Notes: a model not told the origin generated them from the sequence alone. A stretch of 60,707 bases of DNA from Neorhizobium alkalisoli (GCF_007829835.1 NZ_VIWP01000020.1:1-60707), one strand, 5' to 3'; shown: positions 17,952-26,942, numbered from the stretch's first letter. Program-made: numbers and translations.

Positions 17952-18679
17952 ACGATCGGGCGCTGGTCTTTACGTTCGATCAGCCGCGTTTCGGCCGTGC
18001 CAACGATCACGCAGGTGGCCATATCCGCCATCTCGCCTTTGGCGTCGGCGAGTTCGACGATATGGATCGCCTCATCTGGTCGACCGGCGGCGCGGCCAAA
18101 AATGACCGGCACGGAGCCGGGCAGATGGGCGCGGAGGATGTCAAAAGCCTCGCCAAGCTGATGCGGGCGCGCCTTGCTGATCGGATTGTAGAAAGCCATC
18201 ACGAAACCCGCCGTCGCTGCCGCAACGAGCCGCTTTTCGATGATGTCCCAAGGCTTCAGGTTGTTGGAGAGCGAAATCGCGCAGAAATCATGGCCGAGCG
18301 GCGCGCCGGCCTTGGCGGCGACGGCAAGCATAGCGGTGACACCGGGGACAACCGACATCTCGATCTCGCGCCATTCTGCTGGCCCGTCATCGATTGCCTC
18401 GCAGACGGCGGCGGCCATGGCAAACACGCCGGGATCACCGCCTGAGACGACGCAGACCTTTTCGCCCTTGGCCGCCATTTCAAGCGCCGCCCTTGCGCGA
18501 AAAAGTTCCTCGCGGTTGTCGGAGGCGTGGCGGCGCTGGTCAGGCCGCAGGTTCAGGCGGTCGATATAGGGAAAATAGCCAAAAAAATCCGTCGCCACGG
18601 CAACGGCGGCCAGAGCTTCCGGGGTGATCTGATCCGGACTGCCGGGGCCGAGGCCGACCACGCTCAGCGTGCCGGTCAT
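17915..18679 (-). CDS. cobJ: Precorrin-3B C17-methyltransferase
   Basis: CobJ methylates C17 and drives ring contraction of precorrin-3B. The 254 residues include SVVGLGPGSPDQITPEA, the Tyr/Pro-rich GYFPYIDRL, CVVSGGDPGVFAMAAAV and VIGTAETR-type ends of this methylase group. It is the last gene of the riboswitch-led minus-strand operon and overlaps cobI by 4 bp. The final 37 bp are shared with the convergent cobK. Confidence 0.95.
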   Translation of the reverse strand: MTGTLSVVGLGPGSPDQITPEALAAVAVATDFFGYFPYIDRLNLRPDQRRHASDNREELFRARAALEMAAKGEKVCVVSGGDPGVFAMAAAVCEAIDDGPAEWREIEMSVVPGVTAMLAVAAKAGAPLGHDFCAISLSNNLKPWDIIEKRLVAAATAGFVMAFYNPISKARPHQLGEAFDILRAHLPGSVPVIFGRAAGRPDEAIHIVELADAKGEMADMATCVIVGTAETRLIERKDQRPIVYSPRSFGGAGK

Positions 18680-19443
18680 TTTCCGTCTCCGATGAATTCT
18701 TCCGCAGGGCGCGTCGTCCAGCCGGGCACCAGAACGATGGAGAAATAGGGCGCCGGACTTTCGTCGCGTTCTTCCAGTTTTTGGGCCGCGCCATTCGCCA
18801 TCGTGCCGCGCTCGACATACAGCGCGCCGGAAAGCTTGCCGGCCGAGGCCAGCGCGCGGCGGATTTTTGGCAGGTTGCGGCCGACCTTCATGATCACGGC
18901 ACCATCGGTATTTTGCAGCCTCTCGGTCAGTTTTTCTTCCGAAAGCGTACCGGGCAGAACGCTCAAGATGTCATCGCCTTGTACAAGCGGCATTCCGGTC
19001 ATCGACCAACAGCCGGACATGGCGGTGACACCGGCCACGACTTCGGCGTGGTAGCGCTTTTCGAGCCGCACATGCAGGTGCATGTAGGAACCGTAGAACA
19101 GCGGATCGCCCTCGCTCAAAACGACGACATTCTTGCCGGCATCGAGCAGGGTGGCGATATCCTCGGCCGATTTGTCGAAGAAATCGGCAATCGGCGCCTT
19201 GTACTCCGTCTCGTCCTTATGGGTCTCGACGGTCACGGGGTAGACGAGCGGCAGTTCCAGCGTGCCGGGGCGGATATGCGCCTCGACGATGGCGCGACCA
19301 TTGCCGGTAGAACCCTTCTTGCAGAAGAAGGCGATCACGTCGGCTTCGGTTATGCTTCTGACTGCTTTCAGCGTCAAAAGTTCCGGATCGCCGGGGCCGG
19401 TGCCGACACCGGTCAGTTTTCCCTTGAGGATTGCCGCGTTCAA
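18676..19443 (-). CDS. cobI: Precorrin-2 C20-methyltransferase
   Basis: CobI methylates C20 of precorrin-2 to make precorrin-3A. The 255 residues carry LTGVGTGPGDPELLTLKAV, AFFCKKGSTGNGRAI and VLSEGDPLFYGSYMHL, diagnostic of the CobI/CbiL group. It overlaps both neighbours by 4 bp (cobH upstream, cobJ downstream), which points to translational coupling along the operon. Confidence 0.95.
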   Translation of the reverse strand: MNAAILKGKLTGVGTGPGDPELLTLKAVRSITEADVIAFFCKKGSTGNGRAIVEAHIRPGTLELPLVYPVTVETHKDETEYKAPIADFFDKSAEDIATLLDAGKNVVVLSEGDPLFYGSYMHLHVRLEKRYHAEVVAGVTAMSGCWSMTGMPLVQGDDILSVLPGTLSEEKLTERLQNTDGAVIMKVGRNLPKIRRALASAGKLSGALYVERGTMANGAAQKLEERDESPAPYFSIVLVPGWTTRPAEEFIGDGK

Positions 19444-20069
19444 AGCCCTGCCCTCGCAAGCGCGTTGACACAGGCTGCGGTCATCGCCGAGCCACCCATA
19501 CGGCCACGGACGATGGCGTATGGAATGTCATGCACGGATTCCATCAGCGCTTCCTTGGATTCGGCAGCGCCGACGAAACCGACCGGCATGCCGATGATTG
19601 CGGCAGGCCGCGGCGCGCCGGCATCGAGCATTTCAAGCAGGCGGAAAAGGGCTGTCGGCGCATTGCCGATGGCAACGACTGCGCCTTCCATCTCGTCCCA
19701 GAGATCGAGTGCGGCGGCGGAGCGGGTATTGCCGATCGTCTTTGCAAGTTCGATCGTGCGGCTGTCGCGCAGGGTGCAAAGCACCTGGTTTTCGGCCGGA
19801 AGACGGGCGCGGGTCACGCCATGCGCCACCATTTCGGCGTCGCAATAGATCGGCTTTCCGGCGCGGAGCGCATCGCGGCCGGCGGCAACGAAATCGTCGG
19901 AAAAGCGAAAATGTTCGGCCGCTTCCACCAGTCCGCAGGCATGGATCATGCGCACGGCGATATCCGCCTGTTCTTCCGAAAAGGCGGAAAGATCGGCTTC
20001 CGCGCGAATGATCGCAAAAGACTTTTCGTAGATAGCGTCGCCTTCGCGGATATAGTCGTAAGTGTTCAT
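19440..20069 (-). CDS. cobH: Precorrin-8X methylmutase
   Basis: CobH moves the C11 methyl to C12 and yields hydrogenobyrinate. This 209-residue protein has the catalytic histidine in RMIHACG (His43), the PIYCDAEMVAHG segment, VVAIGNAPTALF and IIGMPVGFVGAAESKE. It is full length. It overlaps cobI and cobG by 4 bp each in the minus-strand operon. Confidence 0.95.
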   Translation of the reverse strand: MNTYDYIREGDAIYEKSFAIIRAEADLSAFSEEQADIAVRMIHACGLVEAAEHFRFSDDFVAAGRDALRAGKPIYCDAEMVAHGVTRARLPAENQVLCTLRDSRTIELAKTIGNTRSAAALDLWDEMEGAVVAIGNAPTALFRLLEMLDAGAPRPAAIIGMPVGFVGAAESKEALMESVHDIPYAIVRGRMGGSAMTAACVNALARAGL

Positions 20070-21568
20070 GGTCGTCCTGGCATCTGGCCTGATTGCGCTT
20101 GCGTGCCAAGCCGGTTCGAACCGATCCGGGCAAGGCAGGCAGCGGAATTTTCACCCGCCCGCCGTTCGGATTTCACGAGTTCGGCAAGGCGGCGAAGCGT
20201 GGCGTTGGTATCGACAAAAGCAGAATAAGCAAAGGGCGCATCCGAGGCTTTCCCGTCCGCGACGAAGGAAACGCCATCGGCGGTGCCGCAAAGTGCAAGC
20301 GCGGAGGCCTGCGGATGGGCGCAGCCCTTGTGGCAGCCGGTGATGTGCAGCGTGAACGAACCGTCTAACAGGTCGGCGCAATCCCGCGCGGCCTCCGCGG
20401 CAATGTCATGGGTGGGGATCGTCGCGGATCGGCAGGCCGGGCTGCCGGGGCAGGCGGCGATATGGCCGCGCGGATCGTCGGCGCGGGTGATGAAGCCGGC
20501 GACGGCAGCGAATTTTTGGAGGGCTTCGCAGGCGTTTTTTGCGCCGAAGAAGAGCAAGGAATGATCGAGAGCAGGTTTTACCTGGGTGATGCCGAGGCAG
20601 GCTGCCTCTTCGCAGAGGGTAGCGAGCGCCTCCGCTTTCACCTGACCGAATGCCGGACCGATGCCGATCGCGTGCAGGTCGTCGGAAAGTGCGAAGAGAT
20701 CGAACGGAGACGTGGCGGCCCCAAAAATCTCTGTCATGCTCGGGCTTGTCCCGAGCATCTGCGACGGATCATGCTTGGCGTCGTGGTCGGATCCTCGGGA
20801 CAAGTGCGAGGATGACCTTGGTGGGTTGGCCACCGGTCCGGCGTCGTCCCTCAGCGGTAAGTCGGCTGCCAGATCTCGGCCACGGGCGCTTCTGCCCATT
20901 GCTGCCATTCGTTGCAAAATTTCGACTGTTGCAGCCACAGCCTGTGTTTCACGTAAAACATTGAAAAGACGGCCAGACTCTTCACTGCCGCCAAGCAGCA
21001 GTTTCCAGAGCACTTCGCCATCAGCCCTGACGGCCATCAGCCGGATATCCGCGAGAAGCTCGGAAAGCCGTAAACGCCCGCCACCATCGACCACGACCGT
21101 CATTTTTGGCGCAAGCCCAGTAATGCCGCTGGCGCCGTCACGGATTGCCTGCGCTAGCGGGCGAGGATCGGCGATTTCCATCCCGTCCATGCCGGCAAGC
21201 GGGGGTGTTTCAACGGCGAGACCATCGCGCAGCGGCAGGTTCATCGCCCGCACGTCGGCATCGAGTTTCGGGGCAGAGATCTCGCCCAGGCCGCGGATTT
21301 GCAGATTGCCGCGGGCGGAAATGTCGAGCATGCCGTTGCCGTGCCAGATCGCAAGTCGGCAGAGCTCGGCGAGCTGTTTTGGCGAGATCGCATCGGTCAG
21401 CGCCACGCGGGCCAGAAATCCGTCGCCGGTCATCATGGGCGTCGAGAGGGCGGGGCAGGCGCCGCGGCGCATATCGGCAAGCGACTGCTTGGCCGGTGTC
21501 TGCTCGGCAAGCGTCTGGGCAGTAAGTTTCGGGTCCGATGGTTTCTGGCCGAGCTGCACGGTTTCCAT
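20066..21568 (-). CDS. cobG: Precorrin-3B synthase with in-frame repeat insertion
   Basis: CobG is an iron-sulfur, oxygen-dependent enzyme that makes precorrin-3B. Two ferredoxin-like/nitrite-sulfite reductase halves are visible, with ACPALSTPM and the Fe-S cysteines in CPGSPAC and HITGCHKGCAHP. The protein is 500 residues, about 40 longer than I expect. The extra part lies in the linker (about residues 251-279), encoded by an 84-bp palindromic element that keeps the frame. TGA of cobN overlaps this ATG. CobG marks the aerobic pathway, as opposed to the CbiX/CbiK-early route. Confidence 0.93.
   Translation of the reverse strand: METVQLGQKPSDPKLTAQTLAEQTPAKQSLADMRRGACPALSTPMMTGDGFLARVALTDAISPKQLAELCRLAIWHGNGMLDISARGNLQIRGLGEISAPKLDADVRAMNLPLRDGLAVETPPLAGMDGMEIADPRPLAQAIRDGASGITGLAPKMTVVVDGGGRLRLSELLADIRLMAVRADGEVLWKLLLGGSEESGRLFNVLRETQAVAATVEILQRMAAMGRSARGRDLAADLPLRDDAGPVANPPRSSSHLSRGSDHDAKHDPSQMLGTSPSMTEIFGAATSPFDLFALSDDLHAIGIGPAFGQVKAEALATLCEEAACLGITQVKPALDHSLLFFGAKNACEALQKFAAVAGFITRADDPRGHIAACPGSPACRSATIPTHDIAAEAARDCADLLDGSFTLHITGCHKGCAHPQASALALCGTADGVSFVADGKASDAPFAYSAFVDTNATLRRLAELVKSERRAGENSAACLARIGSNRLGTQAQSGQMPGRP
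20734..20817. repeat. Two-hairpin palindromic element inside cobG
   Basis: The left arm (20734-20760) is itself a hairpin around CTCGGG-CTT-GTCCCGAG. The right arm (20791-20817) is a hairpin with CCTCGGGACAAG and GCGAGG. The right arm is close to the inverse complement of the left, with paired substitutions that keep base pairing. This family (ATGCTCGGGCTTGTCCCGAG) is common between genes in rhizobia. Here it codes for about 28 residues of cobG. Confidence 0.8.
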
Positions 21569-24500
21569 CACGCCACCTCTCGCGCCAGCATTCCCAACTC
21601 GGCATCCACAGAGTTGCGGCGCGGATGCCAGAGGCCGCGGTTGAGCGCCGAGCGGAAACGTTCGCCCATGTAGCGGGCGCCTTCCGGGTTCTGGGACAGG
21701 AGAAAGTCGCGCACCGTCTCGTCGCCCAGATAGGCGTCATAGGTGGCGTCGATCAGCGATTGCGGCACGGCATGGGTGGTTTCGGCAAAACCGATCAGTC
21801 GGTCCACCGTCTCCACCAGTTCGGCGGCACCGCGCGGCCCATGGCGCATCTGGCCGGCGATGAAACGCGGATTGACTGCGCGCGCGCGAACGATGCGGGT
21901 GACAGCCTCGGAGATCGAGCGGGCTTTTGGCTTCTGCGGATCGGTCGTGTCGAGCGCGATCACGTCCGCCTTGCCGCCAAGCGCTGCGACCGCTGCCGAA
22001 AAACCGCCGATGAAGGCGACGTCGGCTGAACCGTCCAGCAGGTCGCGGCCGGGATCGTCGCCGGTATGGACGAGAAGGTCGGCGGATGCGACCTGTTCGG
22101 CAAACAATCCGGGCACGGCCTGCGCCTCGCCCTCCGGCCCGCCAAAGGCATGGCTCGTGGCATCGAGATAAAGGCGGCCGAGTTCTTCGCGCTCGTTCCA
22201 GCCACCGTCGGCCAGCTTTTCCTCGATGCCGGATCCGTAAGTGCCGGGAGCTGAGCCGAAAATGCGGGGCGGCATGGTGCCGGACTTTTCGGCCACTTCG
22301 GCAAGCGGATTGTCGCCCGGCGCTTCCTCACGCGCCGCGATCGCCCGCATGGCGGCGTCGAGAAGCGCGATCAGTGAAGGGAACATGTCGCGGAACAGGC
22401 CGGATATTCTCAGGCTCACGTCGACGCGCGGGCGGCCGAGTTTTGCGGGCGTCAGAACTTCAATGCCGGTCACGCGGCCGGTCGCGGCATCCTGCACCGG
22501 CCTTGCGCCCATCAGGGCCAGAACCTGCGCCACTTCCTCGCCACCGCTGCGCAACGAGGCGCTGCCCCAGAGATCAAAGACGAGGCTTTTCGGCCAGTCG
22601 CCGTGGTCCTGCAGGTAACGGCGCAAGATCTCGTCGGCGGCGCGTTTGCCGAGTTCGAAGGCGGTCGGGGTCGGCAGGGTGCGCGGGTCGCTGGCATAAA
22701 GGTTTCGGCCGGTCGGCATCACGTCGCGGCGACCGCGGGCCGGGGCGCCGGAGGGGCCGGGGCGGACATGTTTGCCGTCCAGTGCGTCGATCAGCGCATT
22801 TGTCTCGGCGTCGGCGCTGGCGATGCGGAGCGGATCGTCATCGCCTTCCGCGACGCCGCCGAAGACGTGCTGGCCGTCCTTGATGGCGAAATCCTTGAGA
22901 TCGCAGAGAAAGGCGTCGATGCGGGCGAGCGCCGTATCGGGATCGTCGTCGCGGGACACGCCGGCTTCGTTGGCAAGTGCCGTATCGCGCGCCGTCTCGA
23001 CGATCAGTTTTGCCAGCCGGTCGCGGCGGCGGCGGTCGAGACCGTCGGCCTGGGCATATTCGTCGACCAGCAGTTCCAGCTTTTTCTGTTCGTCCGACAG
23101 GCCCGCGCCTGCGAGTACCGGCGGCAGGTGGCCGATCGTGACGGCCGAGATGCGCCTTTTGGCGACGGCCGCCTCGCCCGGATTGGAGACGATGAAAGGA
23201 TAGACGACCGGCAGGCTGCCGGTCACCAGTTCCGGAAAACACTCTTTCGACAGGGCCACCGTCTTGCCCGGCAGCCACTCGAGCGTGCCATGGGCACCGA
23301 CATGGACGATGGCATGGGCGCCGAGGGTTTCGCGCATCCACTGGCCGAAGGCGAGCAGGGCGTGGCGCGGCGGCAGATCCGGGCTATGGTAATCGGCGCG
23401 TCGATCGGCATTGCGGCCGCGATCGGGGGCGAGTGCCACCGTGACATTGCCGAATGTCTTGGCACGGAAACGGTAGGCACCGTCCTGCAGGTCTTCGTCT
23501 TCGCTGGGATCGCCCCAGGCGGCTTCGGCTGCCGTGATAGTGCGATAGTCGGCGAGCGGGAAGGTGGCCGATTTTTCGGCGAGACCATCGAGAAGTATCC
23601 GCGGCGTTTCGGGAATGTTGGAAACGGAATAGCCGGCCATGGAAAATACATGCAGCATGGACAGCACGCTTTGCGGCACGTCCAGTCCGACGGCATAGCC
23701 GGTGCGACCTGGCGCGCTCGGATAATCCGGCATCAGGATGACGACTTTTCGATCGGGCCGCGCGGCCTGTCTCATCGTCAGGAAGGCTGTGATGCGATTG
23801 GCAACCTGTTCGACCCGGTCCTGCTCGGGTTCGTTCGTCAGATGCGCGGAATTGTCTCCGGCCTTGAAGGAGATCGCGCCAGCCAGGATGCGGCCGTCGA
23901 GTTCCGGCAGCACGACATGCATGGCAAGGTCGGCAGGGTTCAGGCCGCGTCGTCCTTCCGTCCAGCCGTCGCGCCGTGTCGTGGCGACAACGATCTGGAA
24001 AACGGGCAGGCCGCTGCGGTCAAAGATCGTTTCGCCACGCTCATCTGTGCCGCTGGCAAAGGCCGTGGTGGTGAGGATCGCGGCGGGAGCGAAATCGGCA
24101 ATCGCCTGTTCGACGAATGTGACCGCTTCGGCATCCTTCAGGCTGCCAACGAAGATCGGCAGCGGTGCAAAACCGCGAGACACCAGCGCCTCGAACAGGG
24201 CGTCGATCGGTGCTGCGTCATTGGCAAGCAGCATGGAGCGGTAGAAGAGGATCGGCAGGCATGGTGAATCGGCTGCGAAACCAGCCAGAAGCGTTTCCGC
24301 CGGAACGATGCCCTGGCCCGGCCGGTAAAAACCGGCTTTCGGCATGACGGATGCCGGTGGCAGGGCGTCGTTGCTACCCCTTGCCAGCATGGCCAGCCGC
24401 CGTGCCAGAAGCCGCATATTGTCCGGCCCGCCTTCGCGAAAACAGCCGAGCAGGGCGGAAAGCGTGTCTTCGGAAACGGTCGAGGCTGCGGCCAGCCGGT

Positions 24501-25071
24501 CGTCGCGCATGCTGCATTCGCCGGGCAGCATGGCGAGGGCGATATTGTTTTTCCGTGCCAGCCGCGAGATTTCGTCGGCGCCATAGGCCCAGCGGTCATA
24601 GCCGCCGAGAATGCGCACGAGAATGACCTTGGCATGGGCTGCCGTCTTTTCCAACCACAGGTCGATCGACATCGGGTGGCGGAGGTCGGAGAGGTTGGTA
24701 AGGGCGAGGGCCGGGACGTTTACGCTTGCGGTACCCCCCTCTGCCCTGCCGGGCATCTCCCCCACAGGGGGGGAGATCGGTGAGTGGCTCGCGCTCGGCC
24801 ATCTCGACGGTTGGGTTCGGGGCAAAGTCGGCGCGTCTAGCGGATCTCCCCCCTTGTGGGGGAGATGGCCGGCAGGGCAGAGGGGGGCGGGCTGGTCGCC
24901 GGTCTCAGCAGCATCCTGCTCAGCGCGTTCAGCCGCACCCCACCCCGCCAAAATCCCGTTCAGGTCGCTGCCGGAAAAGGACAGCACCACCACATCGGCC
25001 GGCGACTGGTTGAGGTCGACCGGTTCGATCAGGTCGTCGAGCGACGACGATGTGGTGGCGAGTATGTGCAT
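21568..25071 (-). CDS. cobN: Cobaltochelatase subunit CobN with in-frame repeat insertion
   Basis: CobN is the large, porphyrin-binding subunit of the aerobic CobNST cobaltochelatase, which inserts Co2+ into hydrogenobyrinate a,c-diamide. The 1167 residues include VHVGAHGTLEWLPGK, PVVYPFIVSNPGEAA, ARGRRDVMPTGRNLYASDPR and RNPRFIAGQMRHG-like blocks; the C-terminus RGLWHPRRNS looks complete. Residues about 62-113 come from an inserted palindromic element. The region between KDGQHVFGG and ALDGKHV looks roughly 100 residues shorter than in CobN proteins I know. GGAAAAAGG directly precedes the ATG. CobS and CobT are not in the window. Confidence 0.95.
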   Translation of the reverse strand: MHILATTSSSLDDLIEPVDLNQSPADVVVLSFSGSDLNGILAGWGAAERAEQDAAETGDQPAPLCPAGHLPHKGGDPLDAPTLPRTQPSRWPSASHSPISPPVGEMPGRAEGGTASVNVPALALTNLSDLRHPMSIDLWLEKTAAHAKVILVRILGGYDRWAYGADEISRLARKNNIALAMLPGECSMRDDRLAAASTVSEDTLSALLGCFREGGPDNMRLLARRLAMLARGSNDALPPASVMPKAGFYRPGQGIVPAETLLAGFAADSPCLPILFYRSMLLANDAAPIDALFEALVSRGFAPLPIFVGSLKDAEAVTFVEQAIADFAPAAILTTTAFASGTDERGETIFDRSGLPVFQIVVATTRRDGWTEGRRGLNPADLAMHVVLPELDGRILAGAISFKAGDNSAHLTNEPEQDRVEQVANRITAFLTMRQAARPDRKVVILMPDYPSAPGRTGYAVGLDVPQSVLSMLHVFSMAGYSVSNIPETPRILLDGLAEKSATFPLADYRTITAAEAAWGDPSEDEDLQDGAYRFRAKTFGNVTVALAPDRGRNADRRADYHSPDLPPRHALLAFGQWMRETLGAHAIVHVGAHGTLEWLPGKTVALSKECFPELVTGSLPVVYPFIVSNPGEAAVAKRRISAVTIGHLPPVLAGAGLSDEQKKLELLVDEYAQADGLDRRRRDRLAKLIVETARDTALANEAGVSRDDDPDTALARIDAFLCDLKDFAIKDGQHVFGGVAEGDDDPLRIASADAETNALIDALDGKHVRPGPSGAPARGRRDVMPTGRNLYASDPRTLPTPTAFELGKRAADEILRRYLQDHGDWPKSLVFDLWGSASLRSGGEEVAQVLALMGARPVQDAATGRVTGIEVLTPAKLGRPRVDVSLRISGLFRDMFPSLIALLDAAMRAIAAREEAPGDNPLAEVAEKSGTMPPRIFGSAPGTYGSGIEEKLADGGWNEREELGRLYLDATSHAFGGPEGEAQAVPGLFAEQVASADLLVHTGDDPGRDLLDGSADVAFIGGFSAAVAALGGKADVIALDTTDPQKPKARSISEAVTRIVRARAVNPRFIAGQMRHGPRGAAELVETVDRLIGFAETTHAVPQSLIDATYDAYLGDETVRDFLLSQNPEGARYMGERFRSALNRGLWHPRRNSVDAELGMLAREVA
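24734..24887. repeat. 154-bp inverted-repeat element inside cobN
   Basis: The left arm begins CCCCCCTCTGCCCTGCCGGG and the right arm ends with the near-perfect inverse. Each arm is about 47 bp and contains its own inner hairpin (ATCTCCCCC / GGGGGAGAT). About 60 bp of unrelated sequence lie between. The whole element is translated as part of cobN with no stop. An intergenic copy of equal length is at 48753-48906 and a related arm lies inside cobC. Confidence 0.88.
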
Positions 25072-25098
25072 CCTTTTTCCAGACTTTTGGCCGCCTGG

Positions 25099-26136
25099 TC
25101 AGGCGGCCAGCATTTTTTCGATTGCGGCGCGGTCGATGCCCTTCTCGCCGATCACGACGAGGCGGCTCTGGCGGGTTTCGCCGGGGGCCCAGGCGCGGTC
25201 GAAATAGTGGTTCACGCGCGATCCTACCGCCTGAACCTGCAGGCGCATCGGCTTGTTCGCGACTTCCACGAACCCCTTGATGCGCAGCACGTTCTGCGCT
25301 TCCGCCGTGGCGGAAATGCGCGAGGCGAGCGCTTCTGCATCGGTCACGGCGGCGATGTCGATGACAAAGCTGTCGAAATCATCGTGGTCGTGATCGAGCT
25401 CATCGTCGTGATGGGTCTTGCGGTTCTCGATATCGTCCTCGACGGCGAGGCCAAGGCCGATCAGCACGCCCGGATCGACCGAGCCATTGGCGGCCGGCAC
25501 GATCTTGACCGCGCGCGGCAGGTGCGCCTGGACGCGGCCCTTGGCGGCCGCAAGCGAGGCTTGGTCGAGAAGATCGGTCTTGGTCAGCACGATCATGTCG
25601 GCGCAGGCGACCTGGTCTTCGAACACTTCCTCGACGGGATCGTCGTGATCGATCGAGCTGTCCATCTGGCGCTGGGCTTCAAGCGCCTCATGGTCGTCGG
25701 CCACGCGGCCCTCGGCCAGCGCCACACCGTCTACGACGGCAACGACGCCATCCACCGTGACACGGGCCTTAACATCCGGCCACTGAAAGGCCTGGACGAG
25801 TGGCTTTGGCAAAGCAAGGCCGGAGGTTTCGATCAGGATGTGATCGACGCGCGGCTCGCGGGCCAGGATCTGGTCGATTGCCGGCACGAAATCGTCGGCC
25901 ACCGTGCAGCAGATGCAGCCGTTTGCGAGCTCGATGATATTGTCTTCCGGGCAGCTTTCGATGCCGCAGCCCTTCAACACTTCGCCATCGATGCCGACAT
26001 CGCCAAATTCGTTGACGATGATCGCTAAGCGCTTGCCCTTGAGGTTCTCGATCAGGTTGCGGATCAGCGTCGTTTTACCGGCACCGAGAAATCCGGTGAT
26101 GACGGTGCAGGGGACGCGGTCGAAAGAAACGCTCAT
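25099..26136 (-). CDS. cobW: CobW, metal-handling COG0523 GTPase
   Basis: The 345-residue G3E-family GTPase is thought to deliver cobalt for corrin synthesis. It shows a P-loop (GFLGAGKTT, residues 15-23), the metal-binding GCICC motif (about residue 75), TKTD guanine recognition, and a His/Asp-rich stretch (HHDDELDHDHDD, about residue 235) likely to bind metal. A CobW C-terminal domain follows. It overlaps the DUF1636 gene by 4 bp and precedes cobN by 27 bp, so metal delivery and chelation are co-expressed under the riboswitch. Confidence 0.95.
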   Translation of the reverse strand: MSVSFDRVPCTVITGFLGAGKTTLIRNLIENLKGKRLAIIVNEFGDVGIDGEVLKGCGIESCPEDNIIELANGCICCTVADDFVPAIDQILAREPRVDHILIETSGLALPKPLVQAFQWPDVKARVTVDGVVAVVDGVALAEGRVADDHEALEAQRQMDSSIDHDDPVEEVFEDQVACADMIVLTKTDLLDQASLAAAKGRVQAHLPRAVKIVPAANGSVDPGVLIGLGLAVEDDIENRKTHHDDELDHDHDDFDSFVIDIAAVTDAEALASRISATAEAQNVLRIKGFVEVANKPMRLQVQAVGSRVNHYFDRAWAPGETRQSRLVVIGEKGIDRAAIEKMLAA

Positions 26137-26552
26137 TGGGGCATGTCCTCGTGATGATGGAATGGGGGAATACGGGCCGTCATGCCCTTGCCGCGCAGGC
26201 ACATCGGGCGGCCGCGCAGCGGCAGGAAACCACGCTCGTCCTCGGCCAGCATCATGGCGCCGGTGACGATGTCGTCGACCACGTCGAGCGACAGATGACC
26301 GAAGACATAGGACCAGCCGGAACGGTGGTTGAAGGCGGCACTGGGGCTTTTTTCGCAATTGGCGAGACAGGTGACGGGTTTGACGTTAAGCGGCTTGCCT
26401 TCCGTTGCCGCACGCAGCGCCTCAATCAGCTTGATGCCCGGCCGGGCTTCGCTGTCAGTCGCTTCACGGCAATTGGTGCAGACGAAGATCGTCACATCGA
26501 CGTCCTCGGCGGCGCTTTCCGCAGCGATTGGGCTTTTTTGCTCGTCACTCAT
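26133..26552 (-). CDS. DUF1636 metal-binding protein
   Basis: This 139-residue protein resembles DUF1636, a thioredoxin-fold ferredoxin-like family found next to cobW. Four cysteines (IFVCTNCRE and VTCLANCEKSP) could ligate an iron-sulfur cluster or metal. The C-terminus ends in a His-rich PPFHHHEDMPQ. It is the first gene after the minus-strand cobalamin riboswitch, and its stop overlaps the cobW start (ATGA). A role in cobalt handling is inferred from context only. Confidence 0.85.
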   Translation of the reverse strand: MSDEQKSPIAAESAAEDVDVTIFVCTNCREATDSEARPGIKLIEALRAATEGKPLNVKPVTCLANCEKSPSAAFNHRSGWSYVFGHLSLDVVDDIVTGAMMLAEDERGFLPLRGRPMCLRGKGMTARIPPFHHHEDMPQ

Positions 26553-26664
26553 CGTCTGGCCGCATCACCGTCGGGTTCAAAATCGGGGTGCGGCGCAGGA
26601 GGGCAAAACCTTCTGCAACGAAAACACTGTTCGGAGCACCCCGCCCGGCAGCTGGAATTTTCAA

Positions 26665-26858
26665 ACGGCAGTTCTCCTGGCTCGCGGGTCGTCGCCATCC
26701 GCCTGCCTTCCCGGATCTCTCCAGTGGCGTTCGGCCGTAAAGGCCGTTTGGCAAGATGGCTATCCGCCTACAGTTGCGGGGGCAGCCGCGGCATTGGGCA
26801 CATCTCGCCCGCACCGCATTCTCTCTTAGCCCTTCCGTTGCCGGAAAAGGACCGTATC
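26665..26858 (-). promoter_or_regulatory. Cobalamin riboswitch upstream of DUF1636-cobW-cobN operon
   Basis: Read on the minus strand, the canonical elements occur in order: GGTCC near the 5' end, GAATGCGGTGC, the core GCTGCCCCCGCAACTGTA, CCACTGG, and the B12 box GCGAGCCAGGAGAACTGCC at about 26668-26686. Downstream, GGGGTGC and GCACCCC (26635-26641 and 26584-26590) can form a stem before the first gene and may be the expression platform. Adenosylcobalamin binding should lower expression of the operon. Confidence 0.95.
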
Positions 26859-26886
26859 GTTTCAACTACGCCCGGTCGCGGTCCGG

Positions 26887-26892
26887 TGTCAA
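26887..26892 (-). promoter_or_regulatory. Candidate -35 box for the cobW-cobN operon
   Basis: TTGACA on the minus strand lies about 30 nt before the riboswitch 5' end. The matching -10 (GTAGTT at 17-nt spacing) is weak, so the exact start is uncertain. Confidence 0.45.
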
Positions 26893-26942
26893 TGCGCGAC
26901 GCCTCATGTGCCGCAACCGGCGCCAAAGCGTCGCAAGGGCGA

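Noticed and set aside
20066..21568. cobG, cobN and cobC as pseudogenes because of repeat insertions
   Set aside because: In all three the frame is unbroken and the catalytic motifs before and after the insertion are intact.
22603..24267. Plus-strand open frame of 554 codons within cobN
   Set aside because: Antisense shadow of cobN with no ribosome site or domain.
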